Positions 16,061 through 22,823 of a stretch of 25,771 nt of DNA are shown here, piece by piece (the stretch's first letter is position 1; each line of letters starts with the position of its first letter). The notes under the pieces were generated by a model, which made no database searches, had not been told where the DNA came from, and was given only the letters and a program-made list of their open reading frames with translations. The DNA comes from JBKJUK01 sp046590705 (GTDB lineage: Bacteria > Acidobacteriota > Thermoanaerobaculia > Gp7-AA8), in NCBI GenBank assembly GCA_046590705.1, contig JBKJUK010000206.1, positions 1-25,771 on the forward strand, read 5' to 3'. The translations under genes and the position numbers were made by a program.

Positions 16061-17278
16061 CTAGTCTTCCTCTTCTTCCTTCTTTTCAGCAGGCAGAGTC
16101 GGATCCTCGAGCGCCACTTCCTCACCGACTTTCAGCCCGCTCAGAATCTCGACCTTCGAGTTATCGGAGAGTCCGCTGACGACGGTCTTGCGCTCGAAGA
16201 AGTTCTTCCAGCCTTCTTTGTCGTTCTTGCCATTCTTCGATTTCGATTTCTGTGCCGCTTCGAACTGTTCGTCGGTGAGAGTTTTCTTCACGTAGACGAC
16301 TTCGAGATCGTCGCGCTGGAAGACCGATTCAACTGGCACCGTAAGGACTTTCGTTTTCTTCTCACCGAGCACGTCGATGTTGGCAGTCATCCCCGAGCGA
16401 AGTTCCTTGCCCTGACTGTCGAGTCTGATTTCGACATCGAAGACGCGAACCTTTTCGTCGATCCGCACAGCCGGTGCGATTCGGGCGATACGTCCAGGGA
16501 ACGTTGCTTTCGCGTAAGCGTCGAGGGTCACCTTGACTGGCTGACCGACGTGGATCTTTCCGATATCGACTTCGTTCACGCCAGCCTTTACGATCATCGA
16601 CGAAACATCGGCTACCGAGAAAAGCACCGTACCTGCGTTGAAGGATGAGACGCCCGAGGTGACGGTCTCGCCGATCTCGACGTTCCTGGTGAGAACGACA
16701 CCACTCATCGGTGCACTTACGTTGGAGCCCTGAAAGTTCCTGCCGGATTGACCGATTGGAATCCCGCTCTGTTCGACCAGCTGATATTTCTCGCGTGCCG
16801 ACTGGAACTCCTGCCTGGCAGACAGAAATTTAGTCTCACTCTCTCGCTGCCGATTCGGTGCTAGCAGTCCCTGAGTAAATAGTTGTTTGTCCGACGCGTA
16901 GTCCTTACTGGCCTGCTGATAGGAGATCTCCGCTGCGCGCAGAGAGTTTTTCGTCTGAGAGAGCGCCTGAGCCTGATTCAGATCAGGCTCGACTCGCGCA
17001 AGGAGCTGGCCTTTCCTTACCGAGTCGCCGTCGCGGACGAAGATGCTGACGACCTTGCCGGAAACGGCCGACTTCACGTCGACTTTGACCTCCGGCTCGA
17101 CTGTACCTACTTCGGTGACCTTGACCTGAACGTCTCCCAGCTCTGCTTTTTCAGAGCGAATGTCGAGCTTTTGCTCCGTTTTCTTCCTGTTTCTCGTCGC
17201 GGCAACCGCTACGATCACGATCAACACCACAACCGCCAGGAGTGTGAATACTTTTTTCTTTTTGCTGGAAACGTTCAT
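16061..17278 (-). CDS. MacA/HlyD-type periplasmic adaptor (membrane fusion protein)
   Basis: A 405-residue membrane fusion protein linking the inner-membrane ABC exporter to an outer channel. The N-terminal anchor is at about 10-28 (FTLLAVVVLIVIVAVAA). The lipoyl halves are VKSAVSGKVVSIFVRDGDSVRKG (about 69-91) and NVSAPMSGVVLTRNVEIGETV (about 189-209). A coiled-coil hairpin lies between them (about 95-175). Beta-barrel and membrane-proximal domains follow. A Lys-rich stretch, KSKSKNGKNDKEG, interrupts the last domain, and the tail is acidic (EKKEEEED). GAGGTGG precedes the ATG. First gene of the operon; no TolC-like gene is in the window. Confidence 0.94.
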   Translation of the reverse strand: MNVSSKKKKVFTLLAVVVLIVIVAVAATRNRKKTEQKLDIRSEKAELGDVQVKVTEVGTVEPEVKVDVKSAVSGKVVSIFVRDGDSVRKGQLLARVEPDLNQAQALSQTKNSLRAAEISYQQASKDYASDKQLFTQGLLAPNRQRESETKFLSARQEFQSAREKYQLVEQSGIPIGQSGRNFQGSNVSAPMSGVVLTRNVEIGETVTSGVSSFNAGTVLFSVADVSSMIVKAGVNEVDIGKIHVGQPVKVTLDAYAKATFPGRIARIAPAVRIDEKVRVFDVEIRLDSQGKELRSGMTANIDVLGEKKTKVLTVPVESVFQRDDLEVVYVKKTLTDEQFEAAQKSKSKNGKNDKEGWKNFFERKTVVSGLSDNSKVEILSGLKVGEEVALEDPTLPAEKKEEEED

Positions 17279-17344
17279 CGGACCACCTCGACTCTTGCTG
17301 AGTGAGTATTCGTTGCGCAGCCCGAAAAGTTGCAGAGATGCGAG

Positions 17345-17445
17345 CCGGGGTCAGGGGGCCGGGGGCCGGGGTAAAGGCAAAAAAGCAACCGCCGCTAGCG
17401 GTTCTCCTGGCTGTACTTGCATCTACTCCGGCCCCCTGACCCCGG
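17345..17445. repeat. R3 G/C-run inverted repeat upstream of aromatic operon
   Basis: The 18-mer CCGGGGTCAGGGGGCCGG at 17345-17362 has an exact inverted copy at 17428-17445. The 65-nt loop contains a small hairpin, AACCGC-CGCTA-GCGGTT, at 17387-17403. Related single arms occur at 19747-19776 and 20724-20754. It lies between the divergent adaptor gene and the aromatic promoter. Confidence 0.85.
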
Positions 17446-17471
17446 CCCCCGTCCCTTCATCGCAAATTCCT

Positions 17472-17500
17472 TTGACGAAGCTCCAGTACAGGTCTAAACT
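17472..17500 (+). promoter_or_regulatory. sigma70-like promoter of the aromatic fusion gene
   Basis: TTGACG at 17472-17477 and TAAACT at 17495-17500 with an ideal 17-base spacer. A transcript would begin at about 17507-17509 and carry a leader of about 206 nt before the fusion gene. The first ATG (17509) would be at or almost at the 5' end. Confidence 0.6.
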
Positions 17501-17508
17501 TGCTCTCG

Positions 17509-17613
17509 ATGACGCATCTTTCCCCGGCCGCTTACTCATACCGCAGCACTTGCTGTGGCTATGGCCGATTTACGTATATCGGCACCAGCGCGGGAACGAC
17601 TGCACATCGGTAA
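17509..17613 (+). CDS. putative aromatic-codon leader peptide
   Basis: A 34-codon ORF from ATG 17509 to TAA 17611-17613, lying between the predicted promoter and a terminator hairpin. It contains four Tyr codons (two in YSY near codons 9-11, then codons 18 and 23) and a Phe at codon 21; residues 18-24 read YGRFTYI. Aromatic residues are thus clustered, as in leader peptides that sense charged tRNA. There is no Shine-Dalgarno; the ATG sits at the predicted transcript start, so translation would have to be leaderless. Chance occurrence is possible, because the length and composition are not extreme. Confidence 0.35.
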   Translation: MTHLSPAAYSYRSTCCGYGRFTYIGTSAGTTAHR

Positions 17614-17634
17614 TCACTGACAAAGACACCGTGC

Positions 17635-17667
17635 AGCCCATCCCGCGAGAGCGGCGATGGGCTTTTT
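17635..17667 (+). terminator. intrinsic terminator / attenuator before aromatic fusion gene
   Basis: Stem AGCCCATC (17635-17642) with GATGGGCT (17656-17663), extended inside by CCGC/GCGG around a GAGA loop, then a run of Ts and TTTTCATTTT. It ends 47 bases before the ATG of the fusion gene and after the predicted promoter, so it can only act as a leader attenuator for that gene. CGCGGGA at 17589-17595 is exactly complementary to TCCCGCG at 17641-17647 in the 5' arm and loop, offering a competing antiterminator pairing. Confidence 0.75.
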
Positions 17668-17714
17668 CATTTTCCCTCGCCTCGCAAACGGTCGGGTGCA
17701 CGACAGGGGGAATC

Positions 17715-19730
17715 ATGGAAAAGAAATTGAGCGGTATGCGTCAACGGATCGACGAACTCGATCGAGAACTGATGAGAGTGGTGGCGGATCGCATGTCACT
17801 CGTGCGGCAGATCGGCGCTGAAAAAGGAGACGACCATCAACCGGTGATCGACCGCGCTCGTGAGAGCGAGGTCACCACCCAGTGGTCGGCAAACGCGGCC
17901 GACGAAGGCGTTGCAGCCGTGTTGACGACCAGACTTCTGAAGGAAGTCATGAGCCACTCGAGGCGCCTTCAGGAGATTGACCGACAGGCCGCGCCGGCCT
18001 ATCAGGAGTGGGTCGAGCGCGTAGGCTACCAGGGCGAACCAGGTGCCTGGAGCGAGCAGGCCACACGCAATCGGATCGAAGGCCAATCCGTGACACGGAA
18101 AGGCTATCGCACGTTCGCTGACTGTGCCGACGCGCTCGAGAGGGGCGAGATCGACTGCGCCATGCTGCCGGTCGAAAACACAATCGTTGGCAGCATCGAG
18201 GAAGTTGCTTCACTTCTCTACACCCGCTCACTCACGATTCTCGACGAGGAATTGCTCCGCATCCGCCACTGCATCGCCGTTCTCCCAGGCACGAAGATGG
18301 AAGACCTGCGACGCATCGCGAGCCATCCCGTTGCCCTGCAGCAGTGTCGCCAGCGTCTGCTCGAACGCGGACTGGAGCCGCAGGTCTGCTACGACACGGC
18401 TGCCGCTGCTGCACTGGTGAGGAGCGAGGGCGATCACTCGCTGGCAGCACTCTGCTCCCCTGTTGCGGCGGAAGCACATGGACTCGAGATCCTCGAACGT
18501 GACGTCGAAGACCAGCTGCACAACTTCACGCGCTTCCTGCTCGTCGCGCGGGAAAACGATCCGCGAGCCGCACGCAGTGCCGACCGACCACTGCTATCGA
18601 AAACTTCTGTGCTGATGACACTGCAGAATCGGCCTGGAGCGCTTGCCCGCTGCCTGCAGATTCTGGCCTCGAAAGGAATCAACGTTTCTCGTATCGGCAC
18701 CCGTCCTGTGCCGCCCTGGGATTATCTCTTCACCATTGATTTCGACGGCCACCGTGACGACGTACGCACCGCAGCTGCACTGATCGAAATGGGTGATGAG
18801 ACCGAGAATCTGCGAATCCTCGGGAGTTATCCCAATCGGACTTCGCGAGCGGCCGAGGAAGCGCCGGTCGCTGCACAGCCGGCTACCCTGCCCGCACCGA
18901 TCGCCAATCCGACCAGAACCGACAACAGACTGGTCACCTCGAAAGAGAATGGTCCAACCGTCGTGCATGTCGGCGATGTAGCCATCGGTGGGGATCGATT
19001 CGTTCTGATCGCGGGCCCCTGCGCAGTTGAGAGCGAACAGCAGATCCAGGACTCTGCCGCGATGGCAGCACAATGCGGTGCACGCATTCTTCGAGGAGGT
19101 GCGTTCAAACCGCGGACATCGCCCTACTCGTTCCAGGGACTGGGACTCGACGGCGCGACGATTCTTTCCGCTGCGGGCGCTGCCAATGGCCTGCCGGTCG
19201 TCACGGAAGTGCTCGATGTCCGCCACCTCGCTGCTGTCGCAGAGAAGGCAGCCATGATTCAGGTCGGCGCCCGTAATATGCAGAACTTCGAGCTGTTGAA
19301 AGAGCTGGGACGGATGAAGATTCCTGTACTGCTCAAGCGAGGGATGAGCGCCACCATTGAAGAACTGCTCGATGCCACCGAGTACATTCTGGCAGGTGGC
19401 AATCAGCAGGTCGTACTCTGTGAGCGCGGCATCCGCACCTTCGAGCGCTCCACGCGCAATACTCTCGATGTCGCTGCGGTCCCATTGTTGAAAGCACGCA
19501 CGAACCTTCCAGTGATCGTCGATCCGTCACACGCCGCGGGACGGAAGGATCTGGTGCTTCCGCTGGCACTTGCGGCAGTGGCCGCGGGTGCGGACGGCCT
19601 GATGATCGAGGCACATCCGCGGCCCGAGGAAGCGCTCTCGGATAAAGAGCAGGCACTCGACCCGGCCGAGTTGGAAGCCCTGGTACGTCAGGTGAACGCG
19701 ATCCTTCTGGCGCAGGGGCGCCGTATGTAG
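17715..19730 (+). CDS. chorismate mutase / prephenate dehydratase / DAHP synthase fusion
   Basis: A 671-residue chain joining three shikimate/phenylalanine enzymes. AroQ-type chorismate mutase spans about 1-90 (MRQRIDELDRELM, Arg26, Lys37, RARESE). Prephenate dehydratase spans 102-279 (VGYQGEPGAWSEQA, PVENTIVGSIEEV, catalytic Thr272 in FTRF). The ACT domain spans 296-372 (NRPGAL; IGTRP at 327-331 where ESRP is usual). After a Pro/Ala-rich linker, a type I-beta/KDO8P-like DAHP synthase spans 415-668 (IAGPCAVES, GGAFKPRTSPYSFQG, LLKRGMSAT, DPSHAAGR). Its metal ligands, by analogy, are Cys436, His606, Glu632 and Asp643. The separate N-terminal regulatory domain of stand-alone type I-beta enzymes is absent. 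AGGGGG precedes ATG 17715. Open sequence further upstream in frame is leader, not coding. Confidence 0.95.
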   Translation: MEKKLSGMRQRIDELDRELMRVVADRMSLVRQIGAEKGDDHQPVIDRARESEVTTQWSANAADEGVAAVLTTRLLKEVMSHSRRLQEIDRQAAPAYQEWVERVGYQGEPGAWSEQATRNRIEGQSVTRKGYRTFADCADALERGEIDCAMLPVENTIVGSIEEVASLLYTRSLTILDEELLRIRHCIAVLPGTKMEDLRRIASHPVALQQCRQRLLERGLEPQVCYDTAAAAALVRSEGDHSLAALCSPVAAEAHGLEILERDVEDQLHNFTRFLLVARENDPRAARSADRPLLSKTSVLMTLQNRPGALARCLQILASKGINVSRIGTRPVPPWDYLFTIDFDGHRDDVRTAAALIEMGDETENLRILGSYPNRTSRAAEEAPVAAQPATLPAPIANPTRTDNRLVTSKENGPTVVHVGDVAIGGDRFVLIAGPCAVESEQQIQDSAAMAAQCGARILRGGAFKPRTSPYSFQGLGLDGATILSAAGAANGLPVVTEVLDVRHLAAVAEKAAMIQVGARNMQNFELLKELGRMKIPVLLKRGMSATIEELLDATEYILAGGNQQVVLCERGIRTFERSTRNTLDVAAVPLLKARTNLPVIVDPSHAAGRKDLVLPLALAAVAAGADGLMIEAHPRPEEALSDKEQALDPAELEALVRQVNAILLAQGRRM

Positions 19731-19746
19731 TGTGTTGGGAAAGAGC

Positions 19747-19776
19747 GGCCGGGGGTTGGGGGCCAGGGTAGAGGCA
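19747..19776 (+). repeat. R3 G/C-run repeat, single arm
   Basis: GGCCGGGGGTTGGGGGCCAG then GGTAGAGGCA, resembling 17357-17379 (GGCCGGGGGCCGGGGTAAAGGCA). It lies just after the aromatic fusion gene. Confidence 0.65.
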
Positions 19777-19825
19777 GGCTCCTTTGAGGCGAACAGTATC
19801 GCGCTGTGAATTTCAGGGGTCCCGT

Positions 19826-19850
19826 CACAGGCAGGATTGCCTGTGCCACA
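19826..19850 (-). repeat. R1 palindromic repeat, solitary copy
   Basis: CACAGGCAGGATTGCCTGTG at 19826-19845 then CCACA, minus orientation. The preceding GGGTCCCGT is the inverse of the ACGGGACCC that follows the copy at 23-42, so homology extends past the palindrome. Confidence 0.88.
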
Positions 19851-19923
19851 CCTGCGCTCTGTGTTGCTTGAAGATCAGAGAAGCCTGGGATGATCGATGT
19901 AATTTGCGCGGACGGAGAATCAG

Positions 19924-20403
19924 ATGAACAACGAAGCGAAGGAAAGTGCGGCCACGATTTCTTACCGGGAAGCATCGCCGGATGACGCGGACAGAATCGT
20001 CCAATTTCAGATTGCAATGGCAGAGGAAACCGAAGGAATTGCCTTGAATCCCCTGACTTGTGCGGCAGGCGTTGCAGCAGTGTTCGCGAACCCTGAGCTG
20101 GGTCGATACTTCGTGGCCGATGACGGTACCAGGGTCGTGGCATCCCTGATGATTACGTACGAATGGAGCGACTGGCGCAACGGACAGGTGTGGTGGATCC
20201 AGAGTGTGTACGTGGATCCGGCGTCGCGCCGGCAGAAGATTTACGCTGGACTCTACACTTTCGTGAAACAGCGTGTGAGTCTGGATGACAGGATTCGCGG
20301 AATCCGCCTCTACGTCGACCGCACCAACGAGTCTGCGCAGAACGTGTACACACGTTTAGGTATGAATGGAGAGCACTACAAAGTCTACGAATGGATGAAG
20401 TAG
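19924..20403 (+). CDS. GNAT-family N-acetyltransferase
   Basis: A 159-residue cytosolic acyl-CoA-dependent acetyltransferase. ISYREASPDDADRIVQFQ (about 12-29) is the usual first strand and helix. The central WWIQSVYVDPASRRQKIYAGL (about 89-109) corresponds to motif A, with an R-R-Q-K-I-Y pyrophosphate loop in place of the common Q/RxxGxG/A. IRLYVDRTNESAQNVYTRLGM is the C-terminal motif B. GGAGA precedes the ATG. The acceptor is unknown. Confidence 0.9.
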   Translation: MNNEAKESAATISYREASPDDADRIVQFQIAMAEETEGIALNPLTCAAGVAAVFANPELGRYFVADDGTRVVASLMITYEWSDWRNGQVWWIQSVYVDPASRRQKIYAGLYTFVKQRVSLDDRIRGIRLYVDRTNESAQNVYTRLGMNGEHYKVYEWMK

Positions 20404-20419
20404 TCGGACTTCGAAGTCG

Positions 20420-20539
20420 CGTGATGAAACGGGGCCATCTGCTTCGTTGTCGCGTCGGCCCGGCCGGTTTCAACGTGGCTTGGGCCACGCCTCACCGTCC
20501 GACCTCGCTCCGCCTCCCATCTGACCCCGTTTGATCACG
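20420..20539. repeat. R5 120-bp palindromic element with central hairpin
   Basis: CGTGATGAAACGGGG at 20420-20434 is inverted at 20525-20539 with one mismatch. CGTGGC-TTGG-GCCACG at 20474-20489 sits at the centre. The whole unit could fold as a cruciform. It begins 16 bases after the GNAT stop, in the gap 20404-20759, which holds only repeats R5, R1, R2 and R3 in that order and no gene. Confidence 0.75.
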
Positions 20540-20610
20540 CTCTCATTTCGGGTGCGCGGTTCGCCGCTCGCGCTGGACTTCGTCCCGCTCTCGATCTCAT
20601 ATCCGTGCGT

Positions 20611-20636
20611 GTGGAGCACAGGCAATCCTGCCTGTG
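20611..20636 (+). repeat. R1 palindromic repeat, solitary copy
   Basis: GTGGAG followed by CACAGGCAATCCTGCCTGTG at 20617-20636, an exact consensus copy between convergent genes. Confidence 0.9.
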
Positions 20637-20669
20637 ACGCGCAAAAGTCCATTCGAGCGCCTACTCTGA

Positions 20670-20717
20670 CTCTATTCTTACTTCATCGTTCTGCGTTCTG
20701 CGTTCTGCGTTCATCAG
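20670..20717 (+). repeat. R2 repeat with three TTCTGCG heptamers
   Basis: CTTACTTCATCG followed by three TTCTGCG units and TTCATCAG. It has one more clean heptamer than the copy at 5465, so the unit number varies between loci. Confidence 0.85.
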
Positions 20718-20723
20718 CCTCCA

Positions 20724-20754
20724 CTCCGGCCCCCGGCCCCCAGACCCCGGCCGC
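20724..20754 (-). repeat. R3 G/C-run repeat, single arm
   Basis: CTCCGGCCCCCGGCCCCCAG then ACCCCGGCCGCC, an inverted-orientation relative of 17345-17372. It ends five bases before the DUF885 stop codon. Confidence 0.65.
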
Positions 20755-20759
20755 CTCTC

Positions 20760-22574
20760 TCACCTTGCGCTCGCGATCCAGCGATCCACGCGCGCTTCGA
20801 GTATCGACAGCGGCAGCGTGCCATCGCCGATCACTACCTCATGGAATTTCGGCAGCGAGAATTTGTCGCCAAGTACCTTCTTCGCGCGCTCGCGCAGCTC
20901 CAGGATTTTCAGCGAACCGGTCTTGTAGGCCAGCGCCTGCGCCGGCCAAACCATGTAGCGCTCGATCTGATTCTTAGCGCGCGCATCACTCCAGCCCAGC
21001 GCACTGGCCATGTAAGCAATTGCCTCTCCACGGGTCCAGCCTTTCGCGTGCAGCCCGGTGTCCACGACCAGCCGCACGGCCCGCATCAGTTCCGCGTTCA
21101 GGTGACCGAAGTATGCTTCCGGATCGTCGTAGAAACCCATCTCCTGTCCCAGCGTCTCCGAGTAAAGCGCCCAGCCCTCGGTGAATGCGGCGGAGTTCGG
21201 GTTCTCGGTGGAGAACTTGCGGAAGTCGGGCAGGTCCATTTCCTTGAGCAAGGCCGCATGAAGGTGATGCCCAGGCTGGCCTTCGTGCAGAAAGAGCGTG
21301 ACCATTCCAGTGCGACTGTAATCTTTCGGGTCATGGACAACAGCCCAGAACACGCCTGGGTGCGAGCCGTCCGCTGCGGGCGGCGTGTAGTGATCCGATG
21401 CGCTGTCGCGTGTGAGTTCAGGTTCGAGCTGCAATTCGATCTGCGCTTTCGGCAGCAGCGTGAACATGGCCGGCAGTTTGGTTTTCACTCTGGCGTCGAT
21501 CGCCAGATAGGCATCCAGCACTTCCTTTTCGGTGGTGAAGGACTTGAATTTCTTTTGTGCCGTTACCCACTGCGGAAGTTCGCTGGCCGGACCTGTGTAA
21601 CCAAGTTTTGGACCCAGCGTTACCCACTGCTTCTGGATGCGCGCAACTTCCTTCAAGCCCTGTTCGTGGATCTGGCCGGGCGTTAGTTTCAGCGTGGTGC
21701 GGTCGTTGACCTGGGCCTGGTACCAGGCCGCGCCATTAGGCAGCGCGCCCCAGCCGCTGGTCGTGCGTCCGGCCGGCAGGTATTCGGTCTCGAGGTAACG
21801 CGCAAGGCGATCGAGCGCAGGCATCAGCTTGACCACCGTGTCGTGGTAAGAGCTGGTGAGCCGAGCCTTGTCTGCCGCTGAGAATGAGGCTGGAAAATGT
21901 TTCACAGGCGAGTAGTAAATGCTGGCTTCGGGCGTGCTGCTCGTCAGCTGCTTGAACTGCGGAATCATCGCTTCGATGATGGACCTGGGTTGCACGATCC
22001 CCTGCTTGACGCCAACCCGCATGTTGACGATGGCCTGGTCGATCCAGGCCGGCAGCTGGTTCAGGCGGCTGATGTACTCCTGCTGTTGCCTGACAGTTGC
22101 AAGCGGCTGCGAACCGGTGCCGCTGGCGTAATTGGCCAGGGTGCCGGGTACGTGATCGAAATGATCAAGCGGCAACAAGTGGTCGGGGAATGTCGACAGA
22201 GAAAGTACCGAGTCCAACTCGTACGCCAGCAGGTCATGGGTCAGCGCGTCCTTCTCCGTCAGGCGCGTGCGGGCGATGCCTGCCAGCTGTTTTTGCATCT
22301 TGCGGTACAGGGCAAATTGCGCGGCCCGACGTTGCGGCGAGATTTTCAGGCCCAGCTGGCCGTTGTAGCGCGGGTCGCCATTGGCGGTAGCGAACAGCAA
22401 CGGATCGTAGTTGGCGCGCGCTTGATGAAAGGCGGCGGCCAGTTTGTCGAGCTGTTTTTTCTGCGCGGTGGGCGCGGCGGCGGGCGGGGTCGCTACGGCG
22501 GGGGCGACGCCTGCGAGCAGCGCAGCTATCAGGGCAGCGGCGCGAAGCGTGGTGCGGAGGACGGGACGAGCCAT
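20760..22574 (-). CDS. DUF885-family secreted putative metallopeptidase
   Basis: A 604-residue exported protein. The signal peptide is TTLRAAALIAALLAGVAPAVA (about 8-28), with cleavage after AVA. The C-terminal half has the family motif LHEGQPGHHLHAALL, resembling a gluzincin HExxH variant, followed by FTEGWALYSETLGQEMG, whose Glu could complete a zinc site. Near the end is YMASALGWSDARAKNQIERYM. AAGGAG lies eight bases before the ATG. The N-terminal coding region is rich in GCG/GGC codons and Gln-rich motifs, unlike neighbouring genes, and it is bracketed by repeats on both sides, suggesting possible transfer. Peptide substrate unknown; enzymatic role inferred. Confidence 0.87.
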   Translation of the reverse strand: MARPVLRTTLRAAALIAALLAGVAPAVATPPAAAPTAQKKQLDKLAAAFHQARANYDPLLFATANGDPRYNGQLGLKISPQRRAAQFALYRKMQKQLAGIARTRLTEKDALTHDLLAYELDSVLSLSTFPDHLLPLDHFDHVPGTLANYASGTGSQPLATVRQQQEYISRLNQLPAWIDQAIVNMRVGVKQGIVQPRSIIEAMIPQFKQLTSSTPEASIYYSPVKHFPASFSAADKARLTSSYHDTVVKLMPALDRLARYLETEYLPAGRTTSGWGALPNGAAWYQAQVNDRTTLKLTPGQIHEQGLKEVARIQKQWVTLGPKLGYTGPASELPQWVTAQKKFKSFTTEKEVLDAYLAIDARVKTKLPAMFTLLPKAQIELQLEPELTRDSASDHYTPPAADGSHPGVFWAVVHDPKDYSRTGMVTLFLHEGQPGHHLHAALLKEMDLPDFRKFSTENPNSAAFTEGWALYSETLGQEMGFYDDPEAYFGHLNAELMRAVRLVVDTGLHAKGWTRGEAIAYMASALGWSDARAKNQIERYMVWPAQALAYKTGSLKILELRERAKKVLGDKFSLPKFHEVVIGDGTLPLSILEARVDRWIASAR

Positions 22575-22635
22575 GGGCTATTCTCCTTGCGGGTATGAAG
22601 CCTTTACAGTACATCAGGTCGAGCAGGGACGGGGG

Positions 22636-22674
22636 CTGATGAACGCAGAACGATGAAGTAAGAAAATGAGTCAA
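22636..22674 (-). repeat. R2 repeat, inverted copy upstream of DUF885 gene
   Basis: CTGATGAACGCAGAACGATG then AAGTAAGAAAATGAGTCAA, the reverse complement of the R2 type with a single heptamer. It forms an inverted pair with 22755-22807 around about 80 nt of unique sequence. Confidence 0.85.
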
Positions 22675-22754
22675 CTTCGCGAGCCGCTTTTCAAGTAATC
22701 AGGATGCGCCAGCCTGAAAGAGTAGGAACGCGAGAAGAAATCCTGTTTAGGCAT

Positions 22755-22823
22755 TTGACTCACTTACTTACTTCATCGTTCTGCGTTCTGCCTTCTGCGT
22801 TCATCAGAAGCTGCGTTCATCAG
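22755..22823 (+). repeat. R2 repeat with duplicated 3' end
   Basis: TTGACTCACTTACTTACTTC, ATCG, TTCTGCG, TTCTGCC, TTCTGCG, TTCATCAG, followed after AAG by a second CTGCGTTCATCAG. The duplication ends at the AGGAG preceding the next reading frame. The gap 22575-22850 holds these two R2 copies and nothing else I recognise. Confidence 0.85.

Noticed and set aside
17570..17600. T-box antiterminator resemblance (GGCACCAGCGCGGGAA)
   Set aside because: It lacks the UGGN needed to pair with the tRNA acceptor end, and no specifier or Stem I architecture was recognised. A leader-peptide attenuator fits better, though a search should confirm this.
17160..17714. In-frame extension of the aromatic fusion through the leader
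   Set aside because: It crosses the adaptor gene, the R3 inverted repeat, the promoter and the terminator. Chorismate mutase begins at 17715 with AGGGGG upstream.
19333..19656. Antisense ORFs across the DAHP synthase region
   Set aside because: Arg/Pro/Ala-rich translations are typical of reverse frames of GC-rich genes, with no recognisable motif.
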